Source of the DNA: Hofstenia miamia
Taxonomy: Eukaryota; Xenacoelomorpha; Acoela
DNA length: 64,000 bases
Direction of reading: 5' to 3'
Assembly: GCA_004352715.1 (NCBI GenBank)
Contig: SCFE01000035.1
Coordinates: 539,793 to 603,792 of the forward strand
The position numbers and the translations under genes were made by a program. Below, in pieces: positions 11,865-23,824 of this stretch. The stretch's first letter is position 1; each line of letters starts with the position of its first letter. The notes beneath the pieces were generated by a model. The model ran no database searches and was not told the origin of the DNA. It saw only the letters and a list, made by a program, of their open reading frames with translations.

Positions 11865-12550
11865 TTTCTAAGGCCAAGGACACAAATGTATAACCTTCAG
11901 ATTCAAAACTATTAAAATGTTTTGAAAATTTGTGATCTTCAGCTACTCCCCGAGACCAGCCTGCATTGGATGCCGCATTTGAAATGGTTGAAATTTGCAG
12001 TGGTGAGATGACAGTCAAGTCTAGTGCAGTTGGCTTGCCTGCAGACCAAACAGGAATAACAACATCTCCAGGTTTAGACCGAGTCCCATTAATTAGATCG
12101 CGAAGACTACCCTGCCGACCAATTCTGTCACCTTTGCTGCTCTAAGTAAGAGTATGGTCTACATAAATACCCAATGTCCCATTCTAACAAGAGGGTCACT
12201 TTCTAGATTCTGAATAGAGCGGGAGACCTAAACGGTAATGAGCTACTGCCTGATATTCGGAGGGAAGAAGATTGAGGTCAAATGCTTTCAGAGGAATAGG
12301 AGTTAACCACGCCTCAGAAGCCTCAACAGTAAGAGAGTGCAATCCAGCTTGGTCGCGAACTGCAATTGCTTGACTAAAAAATTTGTCATAACGAACTTTT
12401 TCAATATTGTATTGAAAAGCTTTCTGGGTGCAGTCCTGAGGTAATTCTTCTGACCCAGTTATGGAAAAGAAAAGAGTGAAGTTTCCACGTAAGTTGTTGT
12501 TAACTTTTTAAGTAATGCATTTTTGAATTTCTCTAGTAAAATTTAAATAC
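11655..12550 (-). pseudogene. Element Z: C-terminal part of a reverse-transcriptase polyprotein
   Basis: Minus-strand reading from 12550. FTREIQKCIT, a stop, then ELPQDCTQKAFQYNIEKVRY, AWLTPIPLKAFDLNLLPSEY and QAVAHYRLGLPL; after broken frames, 12018-11677 gives TVISPLQISTISNAASNAGW, KHFNSFESEGYTFVSLALET, LAGFSATSIKTFRKLALLAE and a stop. The pattern AWLxxIP...YRLGLPL...TVISPL...LALETLAGFS is the C-terminus of a widespread but poorly named RT polyprotein. Its N-terminal half is at 17395-19390, displaced by the insertion of LINE Y, since the reading continues sensibly across that gap. Multiple stops make it a pseudogene. Confidence 0.65.
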
Positions 12551-12556
12551 AAGTGA

Positions 12557-13594
12557 ATGATGTCATTATATTCAGATGTTTCTAAGCTCAGTAATAATCA
12601 AGAATCAAAAATACCGAATCTCTTAAATTTATTTACTGATCTTGAATATTATATAAGTGGCTTGAATATTAACAGTAAAAAAAAATTTCACTGTAACGGT
12701 TTTATTGCAAAGAATAAGCAAAATTTCTTAACTTGCGTTAAAGATAAGAAATGACACTCTTCAAATATGGAAAATTCAAATGAATTTTATATCATCTCCC
12801 CTCAAAATGATAAGAAATATATGACCCCAAAACTCATAATTTCAAACAAAACTCTCCAAAATAAAGATGGTTCTTGAAATGGAAAGGAATGCAAGAAGGT
12901 TATGAACAACATTGAAAAATCCATCAAAAAAATGGGAATGTCTCCAATTGATCAAGCAATTGTGTCAAAAAATAATGATATTGTTCTTTTTTGCCAATCC
13001 GAAGAAAAGGCAGAAAAAACAATGGAGGAATTGGGAAAAATAAAAGGCATTAATATAAAAAAATCGAGTAAATTTTTGCCTAAGCTTAAGTTATCGAATA
13101 TACCAATATATGAAGATATTGAAGATATTAACAACTTCAAAGTCAAACTTTACGATTCTAATCCTATTCTAAAAAATGTTTGCACTGAGGAATTAACTGT
13201 TATTTTTTCAAACGTTAATAACCTCAAAAAATGTAAAGAAGTAATTGTAAAAGTTTCACCTAAACTAAGAAATACAATGATAAACAACAAAATTCGATAT
13301 GGTTTAAGTATCATCCATATAATTGATCATCACTACATAAGAATGTGCAGTTCATGTGGAGGCTATGGTCATTCTACAAAGACTTGCAAATGTGAGGATA
13401 TTTGCTGTATGTATTGTACAGAAAATCACAATTACAAAAATTGTCCAAACAAAGATACAAAGAACATTCACAAATGCATTAATTGTTTAAGATCAAACAT
13501 CAAAAACTCTCAAGTTCATAATGCATTAAGTCCACACTGCCCAATATACCAAATGCAAAAAAATATTTTGATTAAAAAAACTTTATATGAATAA
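12557..13594 (+). pseudogene. LINE Y ORF1, nucleic-acid-binding protein with CCHC knuckles
   Basis: A first open segment (12557-12754) is followed by stops, then an intact 230-codon segment 12902-13594. The first two thirds are Lys-rich with an RRM-like alternation (NDIVLFCQSEEKAEKTMEEL, ELTVIFSNVNNLKKCKEVIV). The last third has zinc knuckles: CSSCGGYGHSTKTC, CMYCTENHNYKNC, and CINC followed by HNALSPHC. This layout is that of Jockey/CR1-type ORF1, which coats LINE RNA. The ORF2 ATG at 13587 overlaps the ORF1 stop by 8 nt (ATGAATAA), a common LINE arrangement. Because of the stop at 12752 the full ORF1 is not intact. Confidence 0.75.
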
Positions 13595-15420
13595 TAATTC
13601 ACGATGTCTTTCAATTAATGATTTAGAAAACACATTATTACACTACAAACAAAGTCCTAAATACGTTAACATTAATTTTCAATGTATTCGAAACAAATTT
13701 GAAAAATTACATGATCTAATAGAAAACTTCGATAATAATACAATTTTTGGAATCACAGAAACATGGTTGAAATACAATGATACAATACCCATTTTTAAAG
13801 AAGATTTCAAAATATTCAGAAAAGATAGAAATCTAAACAACTCTTGAAGGTGGTGGGGTATTATTACTAGTACCCAAGAAATATTCGCCGAAACTAAGAA
13901 TCCATATAAATAAAAGTAATCAAAATTTTGAAAGCTTATGGATAGAACTAAAAATAAACCAAGAAATAATTTTATTCAATATTAGTTATTGTAATAGAAA
14001 ACAAGCATTTACACGAAGAACTTTCCATGGCTTACAATGAAAAAAAGAAAATCATAATAATGGGAGATTATAACCAAAATTATTTAAATCAAACGAATGT
14101 AATAATATTTACGACCTAATAGATATTTTTACCATGGACGTATTAAATAAAACGACACCAATTCACATTAGCAGTAGAACATTATCATTAATTGATTATA
14201 TAATATGTGACGTTAATGAAATATCGAATTATGAAACATTTGTTTTAGATGGTCTATTGTCTGATCATATAATTACCTGCAGCACTTTTTACAAAAACGA
14301 AAGTAAATGTTTCTTGAAACAAAGCAATAATATTTTTATTCATTCAACTAAGCATTATCAGAGAAACAATTCCTCGATAGACTTGCTAAATCTAAACGGG
14401 ACATATTTCTATAACTTTCAATCAAATGATGAAAAGGTAGAATTTATAACAAAGAGTCTGACTATGCTGTACGACAAACATTGTCCAATAACTAAAATTT
14501 AGAAACAAGATCAAACTCCATTTGTAAAGTGGAAGATATGGATTTTAAAAGAAACTAAACAGCTAGTTAAAGAAAAGCATAAGCTTTATGCAAACTATTG
14601 TAAAAATAGATGTACAGAAAATTTCAAAAAATACAAGAAATTAAGAAATAGTGTATCTAATAAATTAATATATAAGCTTAATGAATTTTTGACATGATCT
14701 TTTAATAATGGAAAGAATGTAGCAAGAAAATGGCTAGACATCAATGAATTTATTAAAGAAAAAAAGAACAATGATATCAAATGTCTAGTTAGCAATGGAG
14801 AAAAAATCATTGAAAAAGCATTGAAATTACAAATATTATGAATGAACACTTTGTGAAACTTGGTAAATGTCAACATGAAGATTCTATTAAAGAAATTACT
14901 AAATTTAATTACCATCATAACATAAATTTGATTCACTCATCTTTTGAATTTAAATATGTTTCAATTCATGATTTTTGTAAATGCTCAAAAATGATAAAAA
15001 CAAGTAAATCAAAAGGCCCAAGTTACTATCCTCTATGGTTCTTAAAAGATGCTCTATATGTACTAGCAAGACCATTATGTGATCTCTTCAATGAATGTAT
15101 TTACTATTCCTATTTCCCTAAACAATTAAAAATGGCTGAAGTTATTCCCATTTTAAAAAAGAGCAATAATGAGAAAACAGAGAATTATCGTCCAATATCT
15201 ATTCTCTCAGGAATAAGCAACATTTTGAAAAACTCATATATCAACAATTAACGATCTACATTGAAGAGAATAAACTTTTAAGCATACAGAAATTTGGTTT
15301 TAGAAAAGGATTATCAACAAATTGAAACAATAAATGACTGGCGTAGAAAATTAGAAAAAGATGAAAACGTTTATATTGCTTCACTTGATATATCAAAGGC
15401 CTTTAATTCAATTAAGATTC
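13587..15420 (+). pseudogene. LINE Y ORF2, 5' half: AP endonuclease and start of RT
   Basis: Frames 13587-13847, about 13848-14130 and 14134-14502 together give the APE endonuclease: NTIFGITETWLKYNDT, IIIMGDYNQNYL, SLIDYIICDV and LLSDHIITCSTFY, which are the ETW, GDxN, xDYI and SDH motifs. The linker then gives FVKLGKCQHEDSIKEI. RT block 1 follows with SKSKGPSYYPLWFLKD, AEVIPILKKSN and ENYRPISIL (14838-15251). After a frameshift comes VYIASLDISKAFNSI (about 15365-15410), RT motif A. The reading stops where LINE X begins. At least four frameshifts or stops disable it. Confidence 0.75.
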
Positions 15421-16550
15421 AAAAGCAATTTATTGTTACAATAAACTAGTACAAAAACTATAAACTACAAAACAACAAAAAGCTATTTAAAAAAATAATA
15501 AATATATATAATATTAAAATGTGTGTTGTGTGTGTGCATTTTATACAAAATTTTCAAATGAATGTAGTGTATTATTGTCGCTAAGTAGGCATTGTCTATT
15601 AAAGAGGAATTTTTTTCTGAATTGTTTGTAATTTTTTTCAAATTTAATTTCTTTATTTAAGTTATTTCATAATTTAGTTGCTGTGTAGTGAAAACTATTA
15701 GAATGTTTATCCAAGCATAAAAATGTTTGAGAATGTTCATTTAATTTAATATACTGTTTTAAAAACGAAATTGTGTCCTGGCCAAATTTGAATTTAAATA
15801 ATATTGATAACATATGCATTTGAATTTGATAATAAGGAGATAATATTTTGTATTTTAATCGGTAATTGTCGTGTTTTTGTGCAAAATTGAGTATTTTAAA
15901 GGACCAATTAAAGGTTTTAGACAGAAGGATATGATGTTTTGAATTAATATTTGTAAAGAGGAATGAGCAGTATTGAAAGTGTAAAAGACAGAGTGCATTT
16001 ATTAATCGTTTGTGGTACGTATTTGAAATATTACTGAGATAATAAAGATACCTAAATCCAGAAGCCATTTTTTTAATTTTAGCCATGAGGAATTGTTCGA
16101 AATTTAAACCATTGTCAATCCCAACACCTAAATAGTTAATAGATTCGCTTTGCTTTATTGGTACATTATTTAATTTAAGTTCTATGTCACTATCGTTGGC
16201 ATTTGATAAAGCAAATTTACGCGCTTTTAATTTTACTTTGCGGTACTTAATTGGTGCCGCTTTATTAACTGCATTGCAAATTTCTTTTGAAATATAATCA
16301 ATCATGCAAGATCCAGATTTTAATGTGTATATATAGTTGAATGATATATTTTTCAAAAGTGTTTCCATTATTTCGTCTGAATAATTTAGATAATCTCTTG
16401 CATAAATTATTTTAAATTTTTTGGCTTTAGTAGTTATATTACTAATATATTGGCAAAAGCATGATCACTGAATGATTCAAACATGAAGGATTTAAAAACT
16501 AAATCAGAATTTCTTAGGAAGCAACCAATATATGTTGAAAAAATATCATT
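15412..16550 (-). mobile_element. LINE X copy 1, inserted in LINE Y, internally deleted
   Basis: Minus-strand LINE fragment. Its 3' end near 15412-15440 (caaaagcaatttattg) matches 3' ends at about 23828 and 28090. The main frame 16368-15667 joins the endonuclease-RT linker (METLLKNISFNYIYTLKSGS, KEICNAVNKAAPIKY) directly to the post-catalytic RT region (IELKLNNVPIKQSESINYLG and KKMASGFRYLYYLSNIS). The whole RT catalytic core is therefore deleted while the frame stays open for 233 codons. The 5' edge near 16550 is set by similarity to 23630-23760. Confidence 0.75.
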
Positions 16551-17060
16551 TATGAAACTAAGAAAATTAAATATCTTGGTATTGAAATTGACAATGAACT
16601 TAAATTTAAAGATCAGATCAATGCAACTACGAAGTAAATGGCCCATGGATTTAAATTGCTAACTAAGATTCAACATATATTACCAATGAAGTGGAGAATT
16701 GTATTACTAAGATCTCTTATACTGTCACATTTTTCAAGTTCATCTTTTTTATTTAACAATGTTACCAAGAAAATATTTAATAAACTTAAAACAGTTTATT
16801 ATTGGGCAATTAATACAATCTGTAGTAAAAACGATCAAAGTAAAATATTAGAAAAACATAATATCGAATCATTAGAATGCTTATTAAAATTAAATTGCCT
16901 CTTACTATTTTGGAAAAAACCTTCAGTAGAATTACAGAAAAATATACACAAGCGAGCTAGGACTTATCACAAAATCAAATTTAAAAAGAAAATCATTGAA
17001 AAATCATTGACCAATTTTACAATTGACGTATGGAACAAACTCCATCCAGATATTTAAGAA
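16551..17060 (+). pseudogene. LINE Y ORF2, 3' half
   Basis: Plus strand resumes with KIKYLGIEIDNELKFKDQIN, one stop at about 16635, then 16638-17057: MAHGFKLLTKIQHILPMKWR, VLLRSLILSHFSSSSFLF, KKKIIEKSLTNFTIDVWNKL and HPDI. This is the thumb and C-terminal region of LINE RT ending in the WNxLHP motif. About 150 residues of RT (motifs B-D, including the YxDD box) that should lie between this and 15410 are absent on both sides of LINE X. Confidence 0.7.
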
Positions 17061-17392
17061 GAACAAAATTTCAATAAATTTAAAAAATCAGTAAAAATTT
17101 CACTAAAACAAAGAAGATCAAACTACTTATCAAACTATAGGACAAAGTCCATAAACTATAACAAAGCTATTGAACAATGAAAACCAACAATTTATGTCCT
17201 CAAGGACAATAAACTTTCGAAACCAAGACAAAGTATTTTTTTAGAACCAAATTAATTTCTATCTATTGTTTTAGTTCTTCATAAGTGTTAATCACTTGAT
17301 TTGTAAAAAAACAAAGGAATTAAATAAATAAATTAAATGAATAAATTAAATTAAATTAAATTAAGATTAAATAAATTAAATTAAATTAAATT

Positions 17393-19390
17393 ACTGAAAT
17401 CCAAACAGAATTGGTAATATCTGCATTGGTGAGCTGCTCAACCAAATCTTGAGCTTTAAAGACAGAACCCAAATAAGCACAAAGATGCTGGTCACATGCA
17501 CGACGTATACAAAGCCTCCCATTATAATAGGGAAAGATGTTTGATTCCATGCAATATCAGGAAGTGGTGACCCAATGATACATGAAGTAGCATCCCGTAA
17601 GGATTCATCAAATTCCCTTAAAATAACCTCACTATTAGCAGAGAGAGGAATAGATATCAGAGCATAGGTAAGCTTTGGAGCACTAAAGCACACTTTAAGA
17701 ATAACCATAGTAAGTTGAGGATCTCCGAGCTCACTGAGCATTTCTAGACATTCCTGAGCTTTTTTAGATTGTTCCATGAGAAGCAGTTGCATATACTGGT
17801 TATCACCAACTGGAACACCAAGTAGTTTAAAACCATCAATAGGTGCCCTGGGAATATATGAGTTTATGCTGGTAAATTCTGTGGGACTCCACAATTAACA
17901 CTTCCTTAAGTTGACTTGAAGGCCCAAAGAAGAACCCAATTCTTGAATGATTGTAAGACATCTAGATAGAGAATATTCACTACCACAACATAGTCCATCA
18001 TTAAAGTACCAACTATTGTGTTCAAGCTCAGGAAGTTCTAAGCTGATGCGCTCTTTAAGTGGGTGGAGAGTAATTGCAAAGAGCAATGGACCCGAGGATC
18101 GCCTTGTTGCACTCCGGCTTCACTACTAATTATTTTCCCATCATATAGCAGGGTACTGAGACGTGCATACAAAGGCTGTACAAATTAATGGAGCCCAGGT
18201 GGATTTTTGTACTGCTTTAAGGATAAAACTTTGATTCATAGTGTTAAAAGCATTCATAAAATCAATTGAAAGCATGCCTTTAGTTCCAGAAAGTAAACAC
18301 TTCATTGTAGATCTGGCATGAATCATTGCTTCTGCTCCACCTTTTGTAGCAACTCCTAGTTGTTGGGGGTTGAAAATCATTTGGGCCTCAGCATTGGCAG
18401 CATGAACCAGGCATTTTGCAACAAGTTGACGCAACACTTCACCAACAGCAATTGGTCTAATTCCACCTTTAGACATATTAACTGCAAAAAGGTTTGCAGC
18501 TCAAAACCAAAGACGGACTTCAACTGGCAGATTCCCTGAAGCCAATAGATTAACAAATTTGCAAAGCGAATTCAAAGTATTTTCCCCCATACAAGTATTT
18601 GGACACTCAATGGCATTGAGTAAGTGTTCAGGAAACAATCAAATAGGATAAGATGCTGTACCTTTAGGAAAACACTAAAGAGCTTTTCAAATCGAGCTGA
18701 CATCTAATTGATAGGATGGAATGGTATTTTCAAAAAGTAATGGCTCATCTTGCTGTGGGTAAAGAAAAGCAAGAGTATCATGCCTTTGGGAATTAGCTGG
18801 GTCCATGTCAATTGACATAAATGCTTTGGCCCAACTCTGCAAAATTCTTAGATCTTTAATTCTAGTTTCATTTTTATCAGATGAAAACGCTGAACATTTC
18901 GATTTTATCCGTGTCACTTAATCCCAGAGTCCAACATAATCACCATTTTCCAAACTTTTAATATGTCTATGAATTTGGGTGTTATAATTAATAACGTCTC
19001 TTCTTACAGCTCTTTGACTTGATCTAAAAACTGCTTTGGGCAACATGAATAATTTCATCCAGTTTTTAATATTGGCAGGATCCATACAACATCTATCAAT
19101 TAGAGATCGCAATATGTTGGACCAATCATTTCTGATGGAAACTGGTATGTGACGAATAGTAGCCACATTTGTCAAAAAAAGAGATGGGAGCTTAGGATCA
19201 CTTGATGTAATAGATAAAGAGTTCATAGCTTGATTTTAACCAGAACTGTTATCTGTGGCTGATAAAGAAATATAATCACCATTTTCATCAATTCCAATAA
19301 TTTCTTTTTTCTTTTTTGCTTTAGAATTATGTGTACAATTATATCTTGTGATCAGCAATGCAAATATATTCTTTTCTCTTTCATAGTTAA
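17393..19390 (-). pseudogene. Element Z: N-terminal part and reverse transcriptase
   Basis: Minus strand from about 19390: 19226-18918 (SLSITSSDPKLPSLFLTNVA, ...CCMDPANIKNWMKLFMLPKA), 18917-18687, then RT at 18476-18141 (MSKGGIRPIAVGEVLRQLVA, QQLGVATKGGAEAMIHA, GMLSIDFMNAFNTMNQS). 18086-17895 gives WYFNDGLCCGSEYSLSRCLT, where the family normally has a WYLDDG catalytic box; here one catalytic Asp is Asn. 17894-17391 follows (GFKLLGVPVGDNQYMQLLLM), and after a frameshift near 17520 AYLGSVFKAQDLVEQLTNAD, which should continue at 12550. Stops separate all pieces. The clade is not clear to me. Confidence 0.65.
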
Positions 19391-20830
19391 AAATGATCTT
19401 AAATACTAACTTAAATTAAATTGATCAAATAACAGACTCTGCAAATATTTTGTAGAATGCTGGACTTGTTGTAGAAGCACGTGCAACACTCAGCAAACAT
19501 TCTATCTTTAGAAATATTAAACAACTGATGAAACTACTAGTTATTATGTACTTCTATCTTTTGAGAAAACAAGAGCATGTTCATTCCATAGGTTAACAAG
19601 TATTCAGAGAACAAGTAAATTCCAAACTTCTTCTTACAGAATCATGGCCTCTTGCTGAAGTGATGAGCCATTTCCAACACCTAATTCTCAGCGCATTTTA
19701 GACTAGAGAAAATACAAGAAATTATAGCTATATACAAACCACGCTTCCTAACCATACTCATCCTTATACCTAATACCTACTATCACCCAGACTAAGGAGC
19801 TTAACCGTCTGACCATTTAAACCCTCTGGTTATCTTACCTTTTGCCCAATGTGATACCCTAAGCGTTGATCATACTGATCAATAACATACTATAAAAAAA
19901 TATAATAAAATGTAACAAAGGTGCAATTTGGGAAGGATCTATTATCCAAAAAATGCTAAAATAGGAGGTTAATTAAATATAGGTTTGGGGAAATCTGTAA
20001 TAACAAAAGTAAAAGCAACTAGAAGATAGGCTAGCAAAACTTAAATTAACAGAATTCACAACTTCTGCGTATTTACAAATATTAGCAAACAATAAACTCA
20101 CTTATTATCAGATGGTGAGTAATAGCAGAACAAATTAACAAGCGATACTGAGAAGTCAGATTTTTAAATTACACAAACAAAATGGATTCCTTGTATGAGC
20201 GACCAATCAAAATACAAAGGGATATTAAATCATTAGTTGTACAATGACTATCATCAAATATTATTAAATCTACACAAATTGTCATTTTGCAAAAATGATG
20301 CAAATATACTACAATTTTTTAAGATAGGATAATCCATATTCATCTGAATTTTTGCAATATAAAACTGTTTTTTTTTAAAAGTAATAGCGTCATTAATAGC
20401 TATAAAGTAAATATAGAAACAATCAACATAAAAAATCAAATAAAGAACACATAAATACAAATGTGAGTTTCAAATAATGCACATGCTAAAACCAATATCA
20501 AAAGGCTTTTTCTACAGAAATATGAGACAACGTCCAATTCAGTTAATCCCACAATGCTAAAATAATTAAATGTAATGCTCAATCTTTCAAAAATCTATTC
20601 CACTGCGGTCCAAATTTGTTGCAGCAAGAATTCTCTTTTGGAAATCCAGATAAGACGACAATTATTCTCCTCGTTTCTTTCACTGGTAAATGCTCTAGTA
20701 AGGAAATTCTGATCAAATACATATTCGGTCAGGGTTACGCATCTTGGAACAGAATTAAAATAAATTAATTTCAAATAAGAACTTTCAGTGTCACTTGAGG
20801 TAGTGGTTGGCTCCAGCTAAGTGGTGATCA
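19391..20830. other. Intergenic, nothing recognised
   Basis: No motif-bearing frame. 19720-19860 is slightly richer in C on the plus strand but carries no recognisable gene. It may include the decayed 5' part of element Z. Confidence 0.4.
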
Positions 20831-20832
20831 AC

Positions 20833-21060
20833 CTAAAACCTGGAAATTGCATGGTGTCGTCTAGTTCCACGAATGCAGATAATTATGCTTATTAACAAGT
20901 CGAAACCGGGTTTGCATCTGATCCTGTTGCAAATTATGGAATAGTCAGCATGTCTTTTATCGGAGATTAAACCACAAAGTTGTTTTAGAAACGTTTTAGT
21001 GAGCGGAGGTGCTCCAAAAGATGCACTGAACACCAATGGTAAAAATGAGGCGATTTCATA
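20833..21060 (-). pseudogene. C-terminal fragment of a retroelement-type polyprotein
   Basis: The 67-codon minus-strand frame reads (PL)VFSASFGAPPLTKTFLKQLC, GLISDKRHADYSIICNRIRC and FDLLISIIICIRGTRRHH before a stop at about 20833. The PLVFS...FxKxLxxLIxxK...YSxxxxxIR...LLxSxxxCIRGxR pattern is familiar from the C-terminus of repeated uncharacterised mobile-element proteins of invertebrates. I recall no established name for it and saw no further domain. Confidence 0.4.
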
Positions 21061-22429
21061 TGTTAAATTGAACCCATAAGCAATGAAATCAAAAGTATCT
21101 TATGAAATATCATCTCTGATTATTGATTTGAATTTGCGTGGCATGTTTAGCTGAAGACCACCACCTAAAAATTGTTCTTTTTAACACATGTTTTATAGAT
21201 AGGATTTTGGGCGGTAGACAAATAAAAAGTGTTAGCTTGATGTCAATTTATTACGAATGGTTGGTCCATTCTAACAGTTCGAATTCTTAAGCCTTCAGTA
21301 GATTTTCATATTCGACTATTAAATATAAACTCATTGATATACGATTCAATCTTCTGCAAGACTTGATATTGTGTTTTATTGATGAGTTAGATGGCAAAGC
21401 TAAAGGATTCAATTCGATTATTAAAAATATTAGGCGAAATAAATCTTTTTGAAACTGTAGGATCACTATCTTTGATTGTAAGGCACAGGGGCGATCTTCC
21501 TATAGTCAACAATTGATCAGATGTGATACAAAAAAAATAAAACATATTTTTATGTTCATTATTATGAATTGCAAGTAGCTTACTGTTTATATCACTAACC
21601 GTGAATTTTAACTTGTAACAGAATAGTCTGACTTCTACTAATTTTGGATTGTCCAATTCTATTTTGTATAACTAGTTGCATTTTCATAGGTGGTCTACTT
21701 TTATTTAATGGTAGATAGTCACCAATATCGATCTATATATAAGGCTGTCCAGCTGAACATTCAGCCCTCAAAATTTTTCCATTAATAAGTGTGGATGCAA
21801 TACATATATATTGCTTTTGATTTCTTTTGTGTTTTTGTTGCTCTTCGTCTATATGTGTTAGAGATTGCCTGAAAAGAGCAATCTGATATTCAATCTAGCC
21901 GCATATTAATTGACAAACTTGAGAGTTTTTATCAAACATTGAGTATCAATTTTAGTCACATGCATGCATATATTTTGGTTTAGTAAACTTTCATTTGTAA
22001 ATGTTTTGCAAAAGATTTACTCTATTTTGTAGATTTTACAGCAACCATTGAAATAATTTTGAAAATTTTAATTATGGATAGTTATTACTTATAAAATCTT
22101 GCTTTATGTTTATTTTATGGAAATACTCTCAATAATTTCTAACTAATTATTTGGAAAAATACTAATAATTCAAGAAAAGGCTATATTTGTATATAATAAT
22201 AATTATAGTAAGAGTTAAAGCAAATTCATTGCTAATATGTATATAAAGTCTACAAACTAACACATGACAATAATACTTACAAAACTCTTTATTAATTAAA
22301 GGGTAGTTTTAAAAATAGTTCGACCATGCATTGAGTTTATTATCTATTCCCAATAATTTTTGTTTATTCAATAAAATTTGTGTGATTTTTTTCTTGAAGT
22401 GTTTATATTTTTTCTCACATCTTATATCG
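21061..22429. other. Intergenic, one unexplained frame
   Basis: A 89-codon minus-strand frame at 21387-21656 (MDNPKLVEVRLFCYKLKFTV...) has no recognised domain or splice context. Nothing else stands out. Confidence 0.4.
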
Positions 22430-23824
22430 ATACTTGATACGTTCCATAAGATTGAAAATCCGAAGGAAATGCATCTTGACAATTATTGGCACTAAAAAGT
22501 GTATTATTCCTTTTATTGATTGTAAAGAGAAATGCACAGTAATTAAATTGACTCAGTACAAATTAATTAATTGGTTCTACATTAAAAAGTGTTTTCTACA
22601 TGACCCAAATTGTACAAATATTTGACTCCAAATGCCATTTTCTTTAATTTTTGGGAAACAAAATTATCTAATTTTCAGTCATTGTCTATTAGTACACCAA
22701 GGTAATTTACACATATGCTTTGAATATTTTCACTATCACAAACATTAATATTATTATTTACAGTAAATTTTCTTTATTCTTTGGATGAAAAAATGATAAA
22801 TTGAGTTTTGTCAAAATTAATTTTCAAAGATTTTGAAATATCATTTACGTATAATGCAAATAAAATGGGGCCTAGAACAGTTCCTTGGGGTACACCTAAA
22901 TTTGTATATCCTGAAAAAACGTTGTCAATTTTTACTCGTTGTCTGCGATTGCTTAAAAAACTCATAATAAAATTTATTGCATTAATACTAAAACCTTGTA
23001 GCCTAAATTTTTCTTTTAAAATATCGAAATTCATTGAGTTAAATGCTTTACTTAAATCAAATATAGCCACCGCTGTGAACATATTTTGATTTAAATTTAA
23101 GTTAATTTCTTTCTGTGATTGATAAAATTGCATCAGATGTGCTGAATTTAGATCGAAATCCAAATTGATTACTTGATAAAATTTAATTGTCATTTTCAAA
23201 TATTTATTAGAAAGGATATGTTATGTAAATTGGTTGATAATTCAAGGGATCTAGCGGGTCTCTTTTATTAAATAACGGTGAGATATCCGATTGTTTTAGA
23301 GGAATTGGTAAATCATCATTGATAATACTCTGATTAAATGCTACAAACAGGTATTCACCAAATTTTTTTTAATTATGTGTTCTTTAATCAATTCGGAATC
23401 TTAGGGTTGGTTAATCAACGGCATTAATTTAGTTCAAGTAATTTGGCTTTGATGATTTCATGCGTAATTAATTTTAGCATGCTATCAGCATCATTAAAAG
23501 TGTAGGTAACCTCAAAAGCAACGTTCTTCAACAACTTTATAAATTTTTGTTCATTGAAATTGCTGAAATCCCTAGAATAAATGAGTTTCCTATATTTAGC
23601 CTTCAACTTATATTTATTAACATATACGCAAAGATTGTGATCACTAAATGATTCAAATATATAGGTTTTATATTTATTGGAAATGTCGGATAAGAAATAA
23701 TCTATTAAATTAGAAAATCTATTTGGATTGGTTTTATTAATAGTTTGAAGATCAAAAACATCACAAATGTGTTCAATCCATTTTGATTCTCAGAATTAGG
23801 GTATTTGGAATTAAAATAATTAAA
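22430..23824 (-). pseudogene. LINE X-type copy 2b: endonuclease end to RT
   Basis: Minus strand from about 23820: endonuclease end (IEHICDVFDLQTINKTNPNR, SNLIDYFLSDIS, YIFESFSDHNLCVY), linker at 23606-23424 (AKYRKLIYSRDFSNFNEQKF), then RT at 23199-22774 with VAIFDLSKAFNSMNFDI (motif A) and LGVPQGTVLGPILFALYVND (motif B). After NDISKSL the reading goes straight to KINFDKTQFIIFSSKE, so the YxDD box is missing. Decayed C-terminal sequence (KKMAFGVKYLYNLGHVENTF) follows down to about 22430. Its 5' end abuts the 3' end of copy 2. Confidence 0.7.

Larger units (their letters stand above)
12551..17392 (+). mobile_element. LINE Y (APE-type, CR1/Jockey-like), inserted into element Z
   Basis: Plus-strand non-LTR retrotransposon with ORF1 (gag-like), ORF2 endonuclease, start of RT, and C-terminus, ending in a long (TTAAA)n tail at about 17320-17392. 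It lies in the middle of the minus-strand element Z. It is itself split by a minus-strand LINE X copy at about 15412-16550. ORF2 between RT motif A and the YLGIEID block is absent, so its catalytic core was lost. Confidence 0.8.

Noticed and set aside
16434-16646. 70-codon minus-strand frame
   Set aside because: It straddles the LINE X/LINE Y junction and reads the antisense of Y in part; not a gene.
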